Source: Telmatospirillum siberiense
GTDB lineage: Bacteria > Pseudomonadota > Alphaproteobacteria > Rhodospirillales > Magnetospirillaceae
Length of the DNA: 55,598 nucleotides
Reading direction: 5' to 3'
Assembly: GCF_002845745.1 (NCBI RefSeq)
Contig: NZ_PIUM01000040.1
Span: forward strand, 1 to 55,598
Shown: positions 33,290 through 41,012 of the stretch, one piece after another
How positions within the stretch are numbered: position 1 is the first letter of the stretch
How the letters are laid out: each line of letters opens with the position of its first letter
Made by a program: the position numbers and the translations under genes
Notes under the pieces: generated by a model
The model's database searches: none
What the model was told of the DNA's origin: nothing
What the model saw: the letters and a program-made list of their open reading frames with translations, nothing else

Positions 33290-33291
33290 AG

Positions 33292-34272
33292 TCAGGGGCC
33301 GCCCGGCCGCATCGGCGATGGGCAGTCCTCGGGGTGTGGAGCAGTCGTCTCCCGCATCGCTTCCAAACGTCTCGCGACGATGGCCGCCCCGGGCTTTCCT
33401 GCAGACAGGGCAGAAACTGTCTGAGCCACAGAATCGGCCAGTTGCGGATCGGCCTCCCGCAAGATCTCCATCCGGTCCGGACAAACCGCTGCGTCGGCGG
33501 GTTCGCTGACAATCCAGGGGGCCAAACCGCTCCGACAACGCTCCCGGGCCGCCGCATCCGTGGCATAGGGTTCCCTTACCGCGAGACGCAACGCATCAAG
33601 ACGTGCCGACTGGCTTTCACGCGCAAAAGCTCCGACCAGATCCCGGCTTGGCGTGTAACCGGTCAAGGAAACCCCTTGGCGCTGCGCTTCCAACCATACC
33701 GCTTGCTTGAATTTCTCGTCGCCCGCAGCGATCTCAATAGTATTCCAGCCTTTGGAGCGTGCAGCGGCCACCATCACCTGAACGGAGTCCGTTAGGTTTT
33801 TTTTGCTGGCGGTAAATACTCCGGCATTGGGATCGTGCCAGACCTCGCCACCACCAGCCACCGACAACTTGACCAGAGAGGCAGGATTTTTCTGTTTACG
33901 CATTTGCAGGATCTCGACCTGCTCGACCATATCGAACGCGAAATCAGGCCAGTTGGTCATCGAAACGGCGGCCAGTCGCCGCAGAGATTCCTGCTTCTGT
34001 TGACGCGCCAATGGATCGGGGCTCTTTTCGAGATTGACCGGTTGCCCGCAGCGAAGCGGCGGAAGCGGCTGAGACAGCGTTTCCGAAAGGGCGATTTCAT
34101 AGTCGGAATAAAGCCACGACGCCTTATGCCGAGCCGTGGTCGCGCGGGTCGTTGTCAGACCGGCAGCATCAACGCCCCTGGAAATCGAACCCGCGGATGT
34201 ACCGGGTTCGATGTTTTGTAGAGGCGCCGTCGTCCCCGACGATTGTGCCTCTATAACGGCAGGATTCGTCAT
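33292..34272 (-). CDS. Orphan LPD7-domain protein (relaxase-associated)
   Basis: 326 residues from ATG 34272 (AGGAG upstream). The region from about residue 130 to 215 reads FTASKKNLTDSVQVMVAAA, SKGWNTIEIAAGDEKFKQA, VWLEAQRQGVSLTGYTPS. This is the large polyvalent protein-associated domain 7 pattern, usually at the end of relaxases and large phage or conjugative polyproteins. No relaxase motifs (catalytic Tyr or His triad) are present. It may be a split relaxase part or a DNA-handling accessory. Last gene of the operon starting at 36667. Confidence 0.7.
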   Translation of the reverse strand: MTNPAVIEAQSSGTTAPLQNIEPGTSAGSISRGVDAAGLTTTRATTARHKASWLYSDYEIALSETLSQPLPPLRCGQPVNLEKSPDPLARQQKQESLRRLAAVSMTNWPDFAFDMVEQVEILQMRKQKNPASLVKLSVAGGGEVWHDPNAGVFTASKKNLTDSVQVMVAAARSKGWNTIEIAAGDEKFKQAVWLEAQRQGVSLTGYTPSRDLVGAFARESQSARLDALRLAVREPYATDAAARERCRSGLAPWIVSEPADAAVCPDRMEILREADPQLADSVAQTVSALSAGKPGAAIVARRLEAMRETTAPHPEDCPSPMRPGGP

Positions 34273-34319
34273 CATGTCTCCTGATTTCAAAAGCGCTCCA
34301 GCCTGTCGGCCCTCAACGC

Positions 34320-35612
34320 TCAGGCGTTCGGCGCCATTCCGGCGGCATGCACTGAAAGCCCTTCCTCAATCTGTCGGACGGGGGCTCCGCCGATCGGGGC
34401 GTGCCCGGGGCCGCTTTCCATTCCCGCCTCCAGGACTCCCCGCCAAACGTTTTGCGCAGAGGGAAAATCGCCATAGCCAACCTCCGCGGCCAAGGTATCG
34501 CCGTTGGCCCGGATGGGTTGATTGGGAACCTTTCCCGCCAGCCAAAGATCGCAATATCCGGAAATCATCTCGACCTGCCATTGCTCCAGCGCATCCATGT
34601 CGATGCGGGTCAAGGCTTCGAATTGTTTCAGGGTCACCCCGCCTGGCGGCGACCACACGCCCGCGGCATCCCTGACCGGTTGAATCATCGGGCTCATCCG
34701 GACGATGCGGCTGACAGCGGGCATTTCCAAACCTTTTCCGCCCCCGGTCAGGGCGTGGGCGATGAATGTCGCGGCATCCGGCGGGTCATCGAGAATGCTG
34801 GTGGCGACCAATCGAAGATCATTGGCCAACCCGGGATGGCGCCGGCGAAGAAACAGCGGGGACGTCTCCTTGTCGGCGCCAGCGAGAGGCAATTTGACGC
34901 TTCCGGTTCCCAAACTCAGAACTCTGACATCCGAAAGATTTTGATCGAGTGTCGCCGCTTCGGTCAAAGCGGCCAAAAGCGGGTTGTTGCATCCGGCCAT
35001 GGCCCCATCCCAATAGCGGTCGGCTCGGCCGGGAAATTCGGCCGGCGCGTCGAAATAGGTAAATGGCGCATTGGTCGACGCATGAATCGCCTGGGCCAGC
35101 GTGATCGACGCCGCCGCACCATCCCCCCAGTTCGGCCCTTCGGTCCTGGCCGACCGGAAAAAAGTGGCTCGGCGTCGATCATAGTCGAACGCGACGATCA
35201 GCATACGAATTGGATCGCCCGACGGACCACGAATATCCGCCCCCGCCTCGGCAAGTGTCTTGCCCCCGCAATTCGGCAGAAGTTCCCCAATAGCTTCAAG
35301 CTTATGAGCGGCACTGTATTTCGCGCCCAAACCAGTCAGCCGGCGCAGCAAGGTGTCGGTAATCTTGCTTGTCGGCGAAAACAGGTTTCGACGCGTTTCC
35401 TCGTCTTGAAACAGCGCGAGCACCTGTTTCAGGGACAAATCCTCCGCCAGTGCGCCGAGAACAAGGCTACCGCCCGAATTGGCGGCCACCAGATCGAAAT
35501 CCCGGAGCACTCTGTGGCCGGTGGTGTTTTCACCGTACAAAGCTATCAGGGCCTTGACCTGGATGAGCGACCATACGCCGCCGCCATCAAGGGAAAGAAC
35601 GCGAAAGGTCAT
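34320..35612 (-). CDS. Patatin-like phospholipase
   Basis: 430 residues. Oxyanion loop SLDGGGVWSL (DGGG at 9-12); nucleophile region VAANSGGSL with Ser46, where the usual GxSxG is relaxed; and catalytic dyad Asp in YWDGAMAGCNNP. These are the patatin motifs in the expected order. Patatins hydrolyse membrane acyl lipids. On an element with a Dot/Icm-like system it could be a translocated effector, a defence lipase, or a cell-envelope enzyme. No cyclase or sensor gene typical of CBASS is adjacent. Confidence 0.85.
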   Translation of the reverse strand: MTFRVLSLDGGGVWSLIQVKALIALYGENTTGHRVLRDFDLVAANSGGSLVLGALAEDLSLKQVLALFQDEETRRNLFSPTSKITDTLLRRLTGLGAKYSAAHKLEAIGELLPNCGGKTLAEAGADIRGPSGDPIRMLIVAFDYDRRRATFFRSARTEGPNWGDGAAASITLAQAIHASTNAPFTYFDAPAEFPGRADRYWDGAMAGCNNPLLAALTEAATLDQNLSDVRVLSLGTGSVKLPLAGADKETSPLFLRRRHPGLANDLRLVATSILDDPPDAATFIAHALTGGGKGLEMPAVSRIVRMSPMIQPVRDAAGVWSPPGGVTLKQFEALTRIDMDALEQWQVEMISGYCDLWLAGKVPNQPIRANGDTLAAEVGYGDFPSAQNVWRGVLEAGMESGPGHAPIGGAPVRQIEEGLSVHAAGMAPNA

Positions 35613-35643
35613 CGTTCGCCCACCGATTATGTAAAGGCCCGCC

Positions 35644-36189
35644 TCATTGGAACAGTCCCTGAAGCGTTTGCAGCAGGCTGCCGGACGAGGACGATGTCGA
35701 AGACGTCGAACTGGTTGAAGACGTGGAGGTGGAAGACGAGTTGCTGCTGGACGTGGATGAGGAACCCGACGACGAGAGCGTCACCGAACTGGTGCTTGTC
35801 GATACACCCGAACTGCTGAGGATCGAATTGATCACGCTTGTCGGATTGCCCAGGCTCGAGAGCTGCGCGTAGCTCAGCGTCGAGTTCAAAAAAGTGTTGA
35901 TCTCGCTCTGAGCCGCCGTGCAGGCCGCCTGTTCCAATGCCTGGACGAGCTGACTGACGTCGAACACGCCAAATATGCCGAATGACGCATTCAACAGTCC
36001 ATTCAAGCAGCCTAACGTCTTGACCGAAGGCGGCATGGAGACCTTGCGCTTGTTGACCGCGGCAGCGGTCGCCTGCTGCTGTCGGGTGGCGACCGCTTGG
36101 CTGATCGTAGAGCAATCGACATAGGCGAACGCGCTGCAAGGCAGGCTTGCGAGTGCGCTGACAAGAACGATGCGACGCAGGATGGACAT
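35644..36189 (-). CDS. Secreted protein with Ser/Thr-rich tail
   Basis: 181 residues with a signal peptide (IVLVSALASLPCSAFA, cleavage near 22). The mature N-terminal ~90 residues contain four Cys (VDCSTIS, TLGCLNG, AACTAAQ among them), suggesting disulfides. Residues ~125-172 are nearly all Ser and Thr. Probably periplasmic or surface-exposed. The DsbC-like protein of the element could act on it. Family not recognised. Confidence 0.65.
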   Translation of the reverse strand: MSILRRIVLVSALASLPCSAFAYVDCSTISQAVATRQQQATAAAVNKRKVSMPPSVKTLGCLNGLLNASFGIFGVFDVSQLVQALEQAACTAAQSEINTFLNSTLSYAQLSSLGNPTSVINSILSSSGVSTSTSSVTLSSSGSSSTSSSNSSSTSTSSTSSTSSTSSSSGSLLQTLQGLFQ

Positions 36190-36196
36190 GTCGCCC

Positions 36197-36667
36197 CTAC
36201 TCCGTGCTGGAAATCATTTCGAGCACCAGGCTGACCCTGGCCGGCGAAAACATCTGCTGCAACACGCCGTGACGGCGCAACAGACCAAGCGAGGCCCGCA
36301 AGGCGCGGGCCGACTGGAGATCATGTTCCGCCACTGTGCCGGTGGGACTGTCCGCTCCACCGAGGACGAGGCGGAATAGTTTTTCCCGTTTCGCGGCCAG
36401 CCAATGGAGACAGCGCAAACGCTGGCCGGCTTTCAGATAAGCCAGGACAAGTCTCAACCGCTCGACATTATCGGGCAACTCGAGGAAGGCCGGATCGATA
36501 GCCGCCACGTCGTCCAGGCGGCGTCCCAAACGAACCGTCAAATCCATCGCCTCGGGAGCTTCAATCGGCCACGGCTCCAGCGCTTCCTCCCGGCAAACGA
36601 CGGATTGCAGTATGGACGGCTTGGCGTCCCACCACGATTGCAACGCCTCTGCACTCAAATTCGGCAC
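36197..36667 (-). CDS. Hypothetical protein, first gene of its operon
   Basis: 156 residues from GTG 36667, supported by AGGG eight bases upstream; a TTG at 36673 is the other option. Helical, Leu/Arg-rich (RLRLVLAYLKAGQRLRCLHW), no signal peptide. Family not recognised. Its start is 16 bases from the palindromic operator, so the 5' leader must be very short. Confidence 0.6.
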   Translation of the reverse strand: MPNLSAEALQSWWDAKPSILQSVVCREEALEPWPIEAPEAMDLTVRLGRRLDDVAAIDPAFLELPDNVERLRLVLAYLKAGQRLRCLHWLAAKREKLFRLVLGGADSPTGTVAEHDLQSARALRASLGLLRRHGVLQQMFSPARVSLVLEMISSTE

Positions 36668-36683
36668 GGACAAAACCCTAAAA

Positions 36684-36707
36684 GGTGATATTTGTATTTA
36701 TTACACC
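36684..36707. promoter_or_regulatory. Operator-like palindrome upstream of patatin/LPD7 operon
   Basis: GGTG-N16-CACC(AT) with centre ATATTTGTATTTATTA. It lies 16 bases before GTG 36667 (minus strand). Confidence 0.65.
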
Positions 36708-36734
36708 ATTATTCGCATCAACGCAAACATGCTG

Positions 36735-37265
36735 TCAATGGCTTGGCTTGGGAGACGAGTCCAGCCTATCCGAAAGATCGACCGTATTTTCGACTCCCCC
36801 GTCCGGACAAGGCGAAATCGACAAAATATGTCGGCGGGCTTCGGTCACGGGAATTGACAGGATGCCAGGATCCCCTCCACCCCGATCGGGAATGGAAAGG
36901 ACATAACACAAGGTCGGCCTGATCTCCCCCTCGAAGGAAACCGAGGCGGTCGTCAACACACGCCCCGCCCTTCCATCCTGCAGTGTGACCGAGGCACCAT
37001 CGAACCCGCCCTTCGCCAGCCGCTCATCGAACGGCAACATGTCGCGAACCGGGCACCGGTCATGAAAATGACGGTGCCGCAAGATCCTGACATCGAAGCG
37101 CGTGACGAACGCATCGCCAATGATCTCGTTGTCGACATAAGCGCATGACGGGGACATCCGGTGGTCACCGGTCCCCTTCAAAATGGACATAGCCTCCAAG
37201 GACAGATGTTCCATTGGAACTTCCAGCCACCCCCCGCCAGGATCGGTTAAAAGTTCGCACTCCAC
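36735..37265 (-). CDS. Hypothetical protein
   Basis: 176 residues from a GTG (GGGAG upstream). Beta-rich, with HRHFHDRCPVRDMLPFDERL and a DxxxGRAGRVLTTASVSFEG segment; no signal peptide. Family not recognised. No palindromic operator lies upstream; instead there is a MITE-like insertion, so its original promoter may have been displaced. Confidence 0.55.
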   Translation of the reverse strand: MECELLTDPGGGWLEVPMEHLSLEAMSILKGTGDHRMSPSCAYVDNEIIGDAFVTRFDVRILRHRHFHDRCPVRDMLPFDERLAKGGFDGASVTLQDGRAGRVLTTASVSFEGEIRPTLCYVLSIPDRGGGDPGILSIPVTEARRHILSISPCPDGGVENTVDLSDRLDSSPKPSH

Positions 37266-37295
37266 TTCATTCCGCTCCCACTGCTTGACCCTTAG

Positions 37296-37417
37296 GGCTT
37301 GTCGCGAAATTATCGCTCCAAATCCTAAGATTCCATATGACGCCTACGCTTCGCTACGGCGGGCTCAGGCGCCACTCGGGCTTAGTGTCCGTTGATTCGG
37401 TAATTTATCAACAAGCA
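37296..37417. mobile_element. MITE-like or IS-end remnant, ~122 bp
   Basis: Imperfect ~22-bp terminal inverted repeats (37294..37315 and 37398..37419, 17 of 22 positions matching) enclose a short non-coding segment. CTTAG occurs at both borders (37291..37295 and 37418..37422), a possible 5-base target duplication. It has no ORF. The remainder of the 37266..37553 gap holds only the operator at 37512. Confidence 0.45.
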
Positions 37418-37511
37418 CTTAGCGGGCAGGAGGATACGAGCAGTTGCAGAAAAAACAACACGAGAGATTTTTCCCTCCCCCACCAACGGATGGATTCCTT
37501 TTCAGATTGAT

Positions 37512-37535
37512 AGCGCATCGTATATATCATACACT
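37512..37535. promoter_or_regulatory. Operator-like palindrome upstream of icmV-dotA unit
   Basis: AGCG-N16-CACT with centre CATCGTATATATCATA, 18 bases before the ATG at 37554. Confidence 0.55.
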
Positions 37536-37553
37536 ACAACAAGAGAGGTCATT

Positions 37554-37874
37554 ATGAACAATCAAATCACCCTGCCCACATTGGCGCTCAACTCGTTTGG
37601 GAACAGGCTTCCACGCGCCAAAACGGAAGATGAATCCAAAGACGCCGACCTGACCGGAGCCGTCCTGCCGGCCTTGTTCGGTGGGCAGAGCGCCGAAATG
37701 CTTGGACAGATCAACCAAGTCATGGGCGAAGCCGTTCATTACGCGCATAGCTATGCCGATGCCAGGGACGAGGCGACACCAGCGCAGGACCCGGTTTCCC
37801 AGGTCGATCAGTATACCAATACCTGGCTTGACCCGTACCGCGGCATGCGACCGGATTCTTTCCGGATCGGTTGA
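37554..37874 (+). CDS. Hypothetical small protein upstream of icmV
   Basis: 106 residues, AGAGAGGT upstream of the ATG. Soluble, with no membrane segment; Asp/Gln-rich (MGEAVHYAHSYADARDEATP). Family not recognised. In Legionella, icmW and icmX neighbour icmV and dotA; this protein is not clearly either. Confidence 0.6.
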   Translation: MNNQITLPTLALNSFGNRLPRAKTEDESKDADLTGAVLPALFGGQSAEMLGQINQVMGEAVHYAHSYADARDEATPAQDPVSQVDQYTNTWLDPYRGMRPDSFRIG

Positions 37875-37888
37875 AAGGATCCCCTCCC

Positions 37889-38428
37889 GTGAGCAGCGGC
37901 AACGAGTCCCCCTCTCCGCCTGCGGACGGAAATGACGAGGCGGCAACAAGCCGATCTTTCGGCAAGCGCGTGAAGTCCATCGGTCGGGGGACCGTTCGCT
38001 ATGCCGGACGCTTAGCCGCGGTCCCGGCGATCATCGGCATGGCCAAGTGGACCGGTCAGCTCGGCAAGACGATCACCGCGCCGCCGCGACCGCACCAACC
38101 CCGACGAGACTCCGATTTCATCGATTTTGATCAAGAGATGAGGCGCATTGGGATTTCCGCTGGGGACCTTGAAAAGAAGCGCCGCGAACTGCTGGTGCAA
38201 GCCTGGATGAGTCTGCTGGTCGCGGTTGTTCTCGTCGCCTGGGCCATCCGCATGCTGTTGTTGGCCTCCACAATATCCGACTTCGTCTTCGCCCTTATCT
38301 CCCCTTGCGCGGCGCTTCCAATGTTGGCTTTGGCGGCGACGGCCGCCTTCCGCCACTGGCAAATCCGCAAACGTCGTCTCGGCGGCTGGCACGAATGGCT
38401 GAGCACCCCATCCGAATGGCTACCGTAA
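37889..38428 (+). CDS. icmV: IcmV/TraX-like membrane protein
   Basis: 179 residues from GTG 37889 (AAAGGA upstream); a TTG at 37871 overlapping the previous stop is possible. Basic N-terminus, then GDLEKKRRELLVQAWMSLL opening two or three hydrophobic helices, then FRHWQIRKRRLGGWHEWL. The basic segment followed by LGxxxEW, the double helix and the position just before dotA fit IcmV, an inner-membrane Dot/Icm component. Confidence 0.72.
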   Translation: MSSGNESPSPPADGNDEAATSRSFGKRVKSIGRGTVRYAGRLAAVPAIIGMAKWTGQLGKTITAPPRPHQPRRDSDFIDFDQEMRRIGISAGDLEKKRRELLVQAWMSLLVAVVLVAWAIRMLLLASTISDFVFALISPCAALPMLALAATAAFRHWQIRKRRLGGWHEWLSTPSEWLP

Positions 38429-38477
38429 CTATTTATCACCTCCGCGAACAGGGAGGCGGCGAACGCCGCTGGTCGTG

Positions 38478-40877
38478 ATGCCTCAAAACAAATCCTTCGC
38501 CATCGCGCTTCCGATCGTCGCCCTGGCAATCATCGTGCTAGCCCCCGGATTGGCATTGGCCGACACGAGCAGCAGCACGATGTTGCAAGACATCGAAACG
38601 GCGGCGACATCGACGCCACTGAAGACCTGGCTGGAGATGATTTACGGGCAGTTGGCCGGAGGAACGGCGACCACAGCCCTCGGCACCGCCATGGGGTATT
38701 TCAATGCCGGCGTCATGGGCATCGCCAGTCTCTATGTCTTCTACAACATGACGGCATCGGTCGCCCAAAGCGCTCATGAAGGCGAAATTCTTGGCAAACG
38801 TTGGTCGACGCTGTGGGCTCCGATTCGTTTGCTGTCCGGTAGCGTCGGCTTGATGCCGGTGGGTGGTGGCTTCACCATCGTGCAATCGCTGATGCTGCAC
38901 GCAGCCCTGATCGGCAGCGGTTTCGGCGATGTTCTGTGGAGCAAGAGCGTCGACGTCATGATCAATGACGAAATCCCGCTCGCAACGCCCCAGTTGGACG
39001 CCCCCTATTCGCTGGCCAAAGGACTCCTGGATTCCTATATCTGTGTCTACACGCTCAATTACATCGCGCAATACGAGCAGACCGGAGTGACCCTACCCTA
39101 CGAAAGCAGCTCATCTCAGTCGGGTACGATCACGAACAGCATGAACAAGTCCTGGTTCAGCGGCAGTATGACACCAGTGCAGGTCATCACTTGGCAACCC
39201 AGCAGCAGTTCCGGCTTTGACAATAGTACCTGCGGCAGCGTCAGCACCGCCTGGGCGGTATCCTACACCGCGGACGGCACCTCCGACGTAACGAGCGGAA
39301 TCCTGGCGGCCCATGCGACGGCGCTCAACACGCTGATGACGTCTATGAACAGTTTGGCACAGCAGATCGTCGTGGCGTCCTATCCGGCCACAAGCAGCAC
39401 GCAGTCGCTGCCGGACCCGAAATCCTCAACGGTCAAAAATGCGGTGCAGGCCTATGCCGACAAGGTCAACACGTCCGTCCAGTCGGCCGTCTCCAGCGCC
39501 TCGGGGCAAACCACGGCGCGGCAGACTTTGCTGGAAGCCGCCATTCAGCGTGGCGGATGGGTTGAGGCCGGCGCATGGTACATGTTCATGGTGCGGCTCA
39601 ACGAGCAACTCCTGAAGGCGACCAGTTTTCTGCCGAAAACCAGCGCGCCCACCTATGTGGGCGCGGAGGGCTGGCTGACCAGCGGCACGGTCAAATCCAT
39701 CCAGACTGCGGCCGATAACTGGTGGGCCATGGCTTCCTTGCGCGGCGCCAGCGACGTCTACCACAACCCGTTGAAAACGACTTCGAGCGGCGGAGGCCTG
39801 ACCGGCGTCACCGCTGGCTCGCGCATCCGCAGCAATATTGACGACGTGATCGGCGAGACCACGAGCGGCGGCATGGACGGTCTGCTGAAATACTTCGACC
39901 CCTCCGGCGATGACAATGCGCGCAAGGATCCGATCCAATTTCTGATTGGCCTCGGGGAAACGTTGAAGGATGTGGGCCTCGGAATGATTGCAGCCAAAGC
40001 GGGAGCGCTTGCCGGCGGCATGGCTTTCGGTCCCGAAGCCCTGGCTGCGGTAACCATGTTCGACAGCGCCTTCGGTCCATTGCTCAACGGCATCGCCATG
40101 CTGCTTCTCGCCTCCGGCGCCACGCTGAGCTACGTCTTTCCGATGCAGCCCTACATTATTTTCACGATCGCCGCCTTCGGCTATCTGGTGCTGGTTGCCG
40201 AAGCCATTCTTGCCGCTCCCTTGTGGGCTTTCGCCCATCTCCGCATGGAAGGCGAAGGCTTGGCGGGCGAGCATGGCGGCAAAGGTTATCTCTTGATGCT
40301 AAGCCTTTTGTTCCGTCCCGCCTTGATGATCCTGGGCATGCTGCTTGGCATGGCCATGATCACGGTCGGCGCGCAAATCGTACATGACACCTTTACCGCA
40401 GCCATGCGCGGCGCATTCGGTGGCGGTCATGCCGTTATCGGCATCCTCGCCATGGTCATCATGATGGTCGTCCTGGTGGTCGTCCTGGCGGAACGCTGCT
40501 TCCAGCTTATCCACATCATTCCCGATCGCGTCCTGGCGATCGTCAGCGGCGGCAACGGTCTCGGCGACGAGCATCACTCCGAACGTGTCCGCGCTATCGC
40601 CTCTGGCGGCGCCAACCAAGCAATGCAGACGGTTACAGGCGGCATGCAACGAGTTTCGCTCATGGATCTCGGCAAGGCCAAGCAAGTGCAGGAACTCAGC
40701 CGGCAATTCCTGCAAAAGAATCCGACGCACCTTCCGACGGGCGCCGGCGGAATCCGCGGCATGACCGATGGCAGCCTCGCCGAAACGTCGTCGGAGGCCG
40801 GCGCCGATGCGACACAATCATCGGAAGGAAACAGTGTGAATCCGCAGACCCAGCCTCCCGCGTCGGGAAAAGCCTGA
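38478..40877 (+). CDS. dotA: DotA/TraY-like polytopic membrane protein
   Basis: 799 residues. An N-terminal signal or helix (IALPIVALAIIVLAPGLALA), a second helix near 75-95 (MGYFNAGVMGIASLYVFYN), a ~400-residue periplasmic loop and at least four closely spaced helices between ~545 and ~675 (MLLLASGATLSYVFPMQPYI, MILGMLLGMAMITVG, VIGILAMVIMMVVLVVVLA). Ends with an acidic/Gln-rich cytoplasmic tail. The topology and size match DotA/TraY. The GTG at 38475 directly before the ATG is an equal alternative start. Confidence 0.92.
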   Translation: MPQNKSFAIALPIVALAIIVLAPGLALADTSSSTMLQDIETAATSTPLKTWLEMIYGQLAGGTATTALGTAMGYFNAGVMGIASLYVFYNMTASVAQSAHEGEILGKRWSTLWAPIRLLSGSVGLMPVGGGFTIVQSLMLHAALIGSGFGDVLWSKSVDVMINDEIPLATPQLDAPYSLAKGLLDSYICVYTLNYIAQYEQTGVTLPYESSSSQSGTITNSMNKSWFSGSMTPVQVITWQPSSSSGFDNSTCGSVSTAWAVSYTADGTSDVTSGILAAHATALNTLMTSMNSLAQQIVVASYPATSSTQSLPDPKSSTVKNAVQAYADKVNTSVQSAVSSASGQTTARQTLLEAAIQRGGWVEAGAWYMFMVRLNEQLLKATSFLPKTSAPTYVGAEGWLTSGTVKSIQTAADNWWAMASLRGASDVYHNPLKTTSSGGGLTGVTAGSRIRSNIDDVIGETTSGGMDGLLKYFDPSGDDNARKDPIQFLIGLGETLKDVGLGMIAAKAGALAGGMAFGPEALAAVTMFDSAFGPLLNGIAMLLLASGATLSYVFPMQPYIIFTIAAFGYLVLVAEAILAAPLWAFAHLRMEGEGLAGEHGGKGYLLMLSLLFRPALMILGMLLGMAMITVGAQIVHDTFTAAMRGAFGGGHAVIGILAMVIMMVVLVVVLAERCFQLIHIIPDRVLAIVSGGNGLGDEHHSERVRAIASGGANQAMQTVTGGMQRVSLMDLGKAKQVQELSRQFLQKNPTHLPTGAGGIRGMTDGSLAETSSEAGADATQSSEGNSVNPQTQPPASGKA

Positions 40878-41012
40878 AATATGGTGGACTGCCGGACTCT
40901 GTGAACCATATCGCGAACTTTGGAGCAATCCGGCGGTTTGCGAGACGGCGATCGTAATGGATTGAAATAAGCTCCGAGGTCGATGCCACGAGGACGATAG
41001 GGCCATCGGTTC

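Noticed and set aside
34320-35612. CBASS defence lipase (CapV-like)
   Set aside because: No nucleotidyltransferase/cyclase or accessory gene is adjacent or elsewhere in the window.
35690-35790. Apparent tandem repeat of short Ser/Thr codon triplets
   Set aside because: It is the coding sequence of the Ser/Thr-rich tail of the 35644..36189 protein, not an independent repeat or CRISPR.
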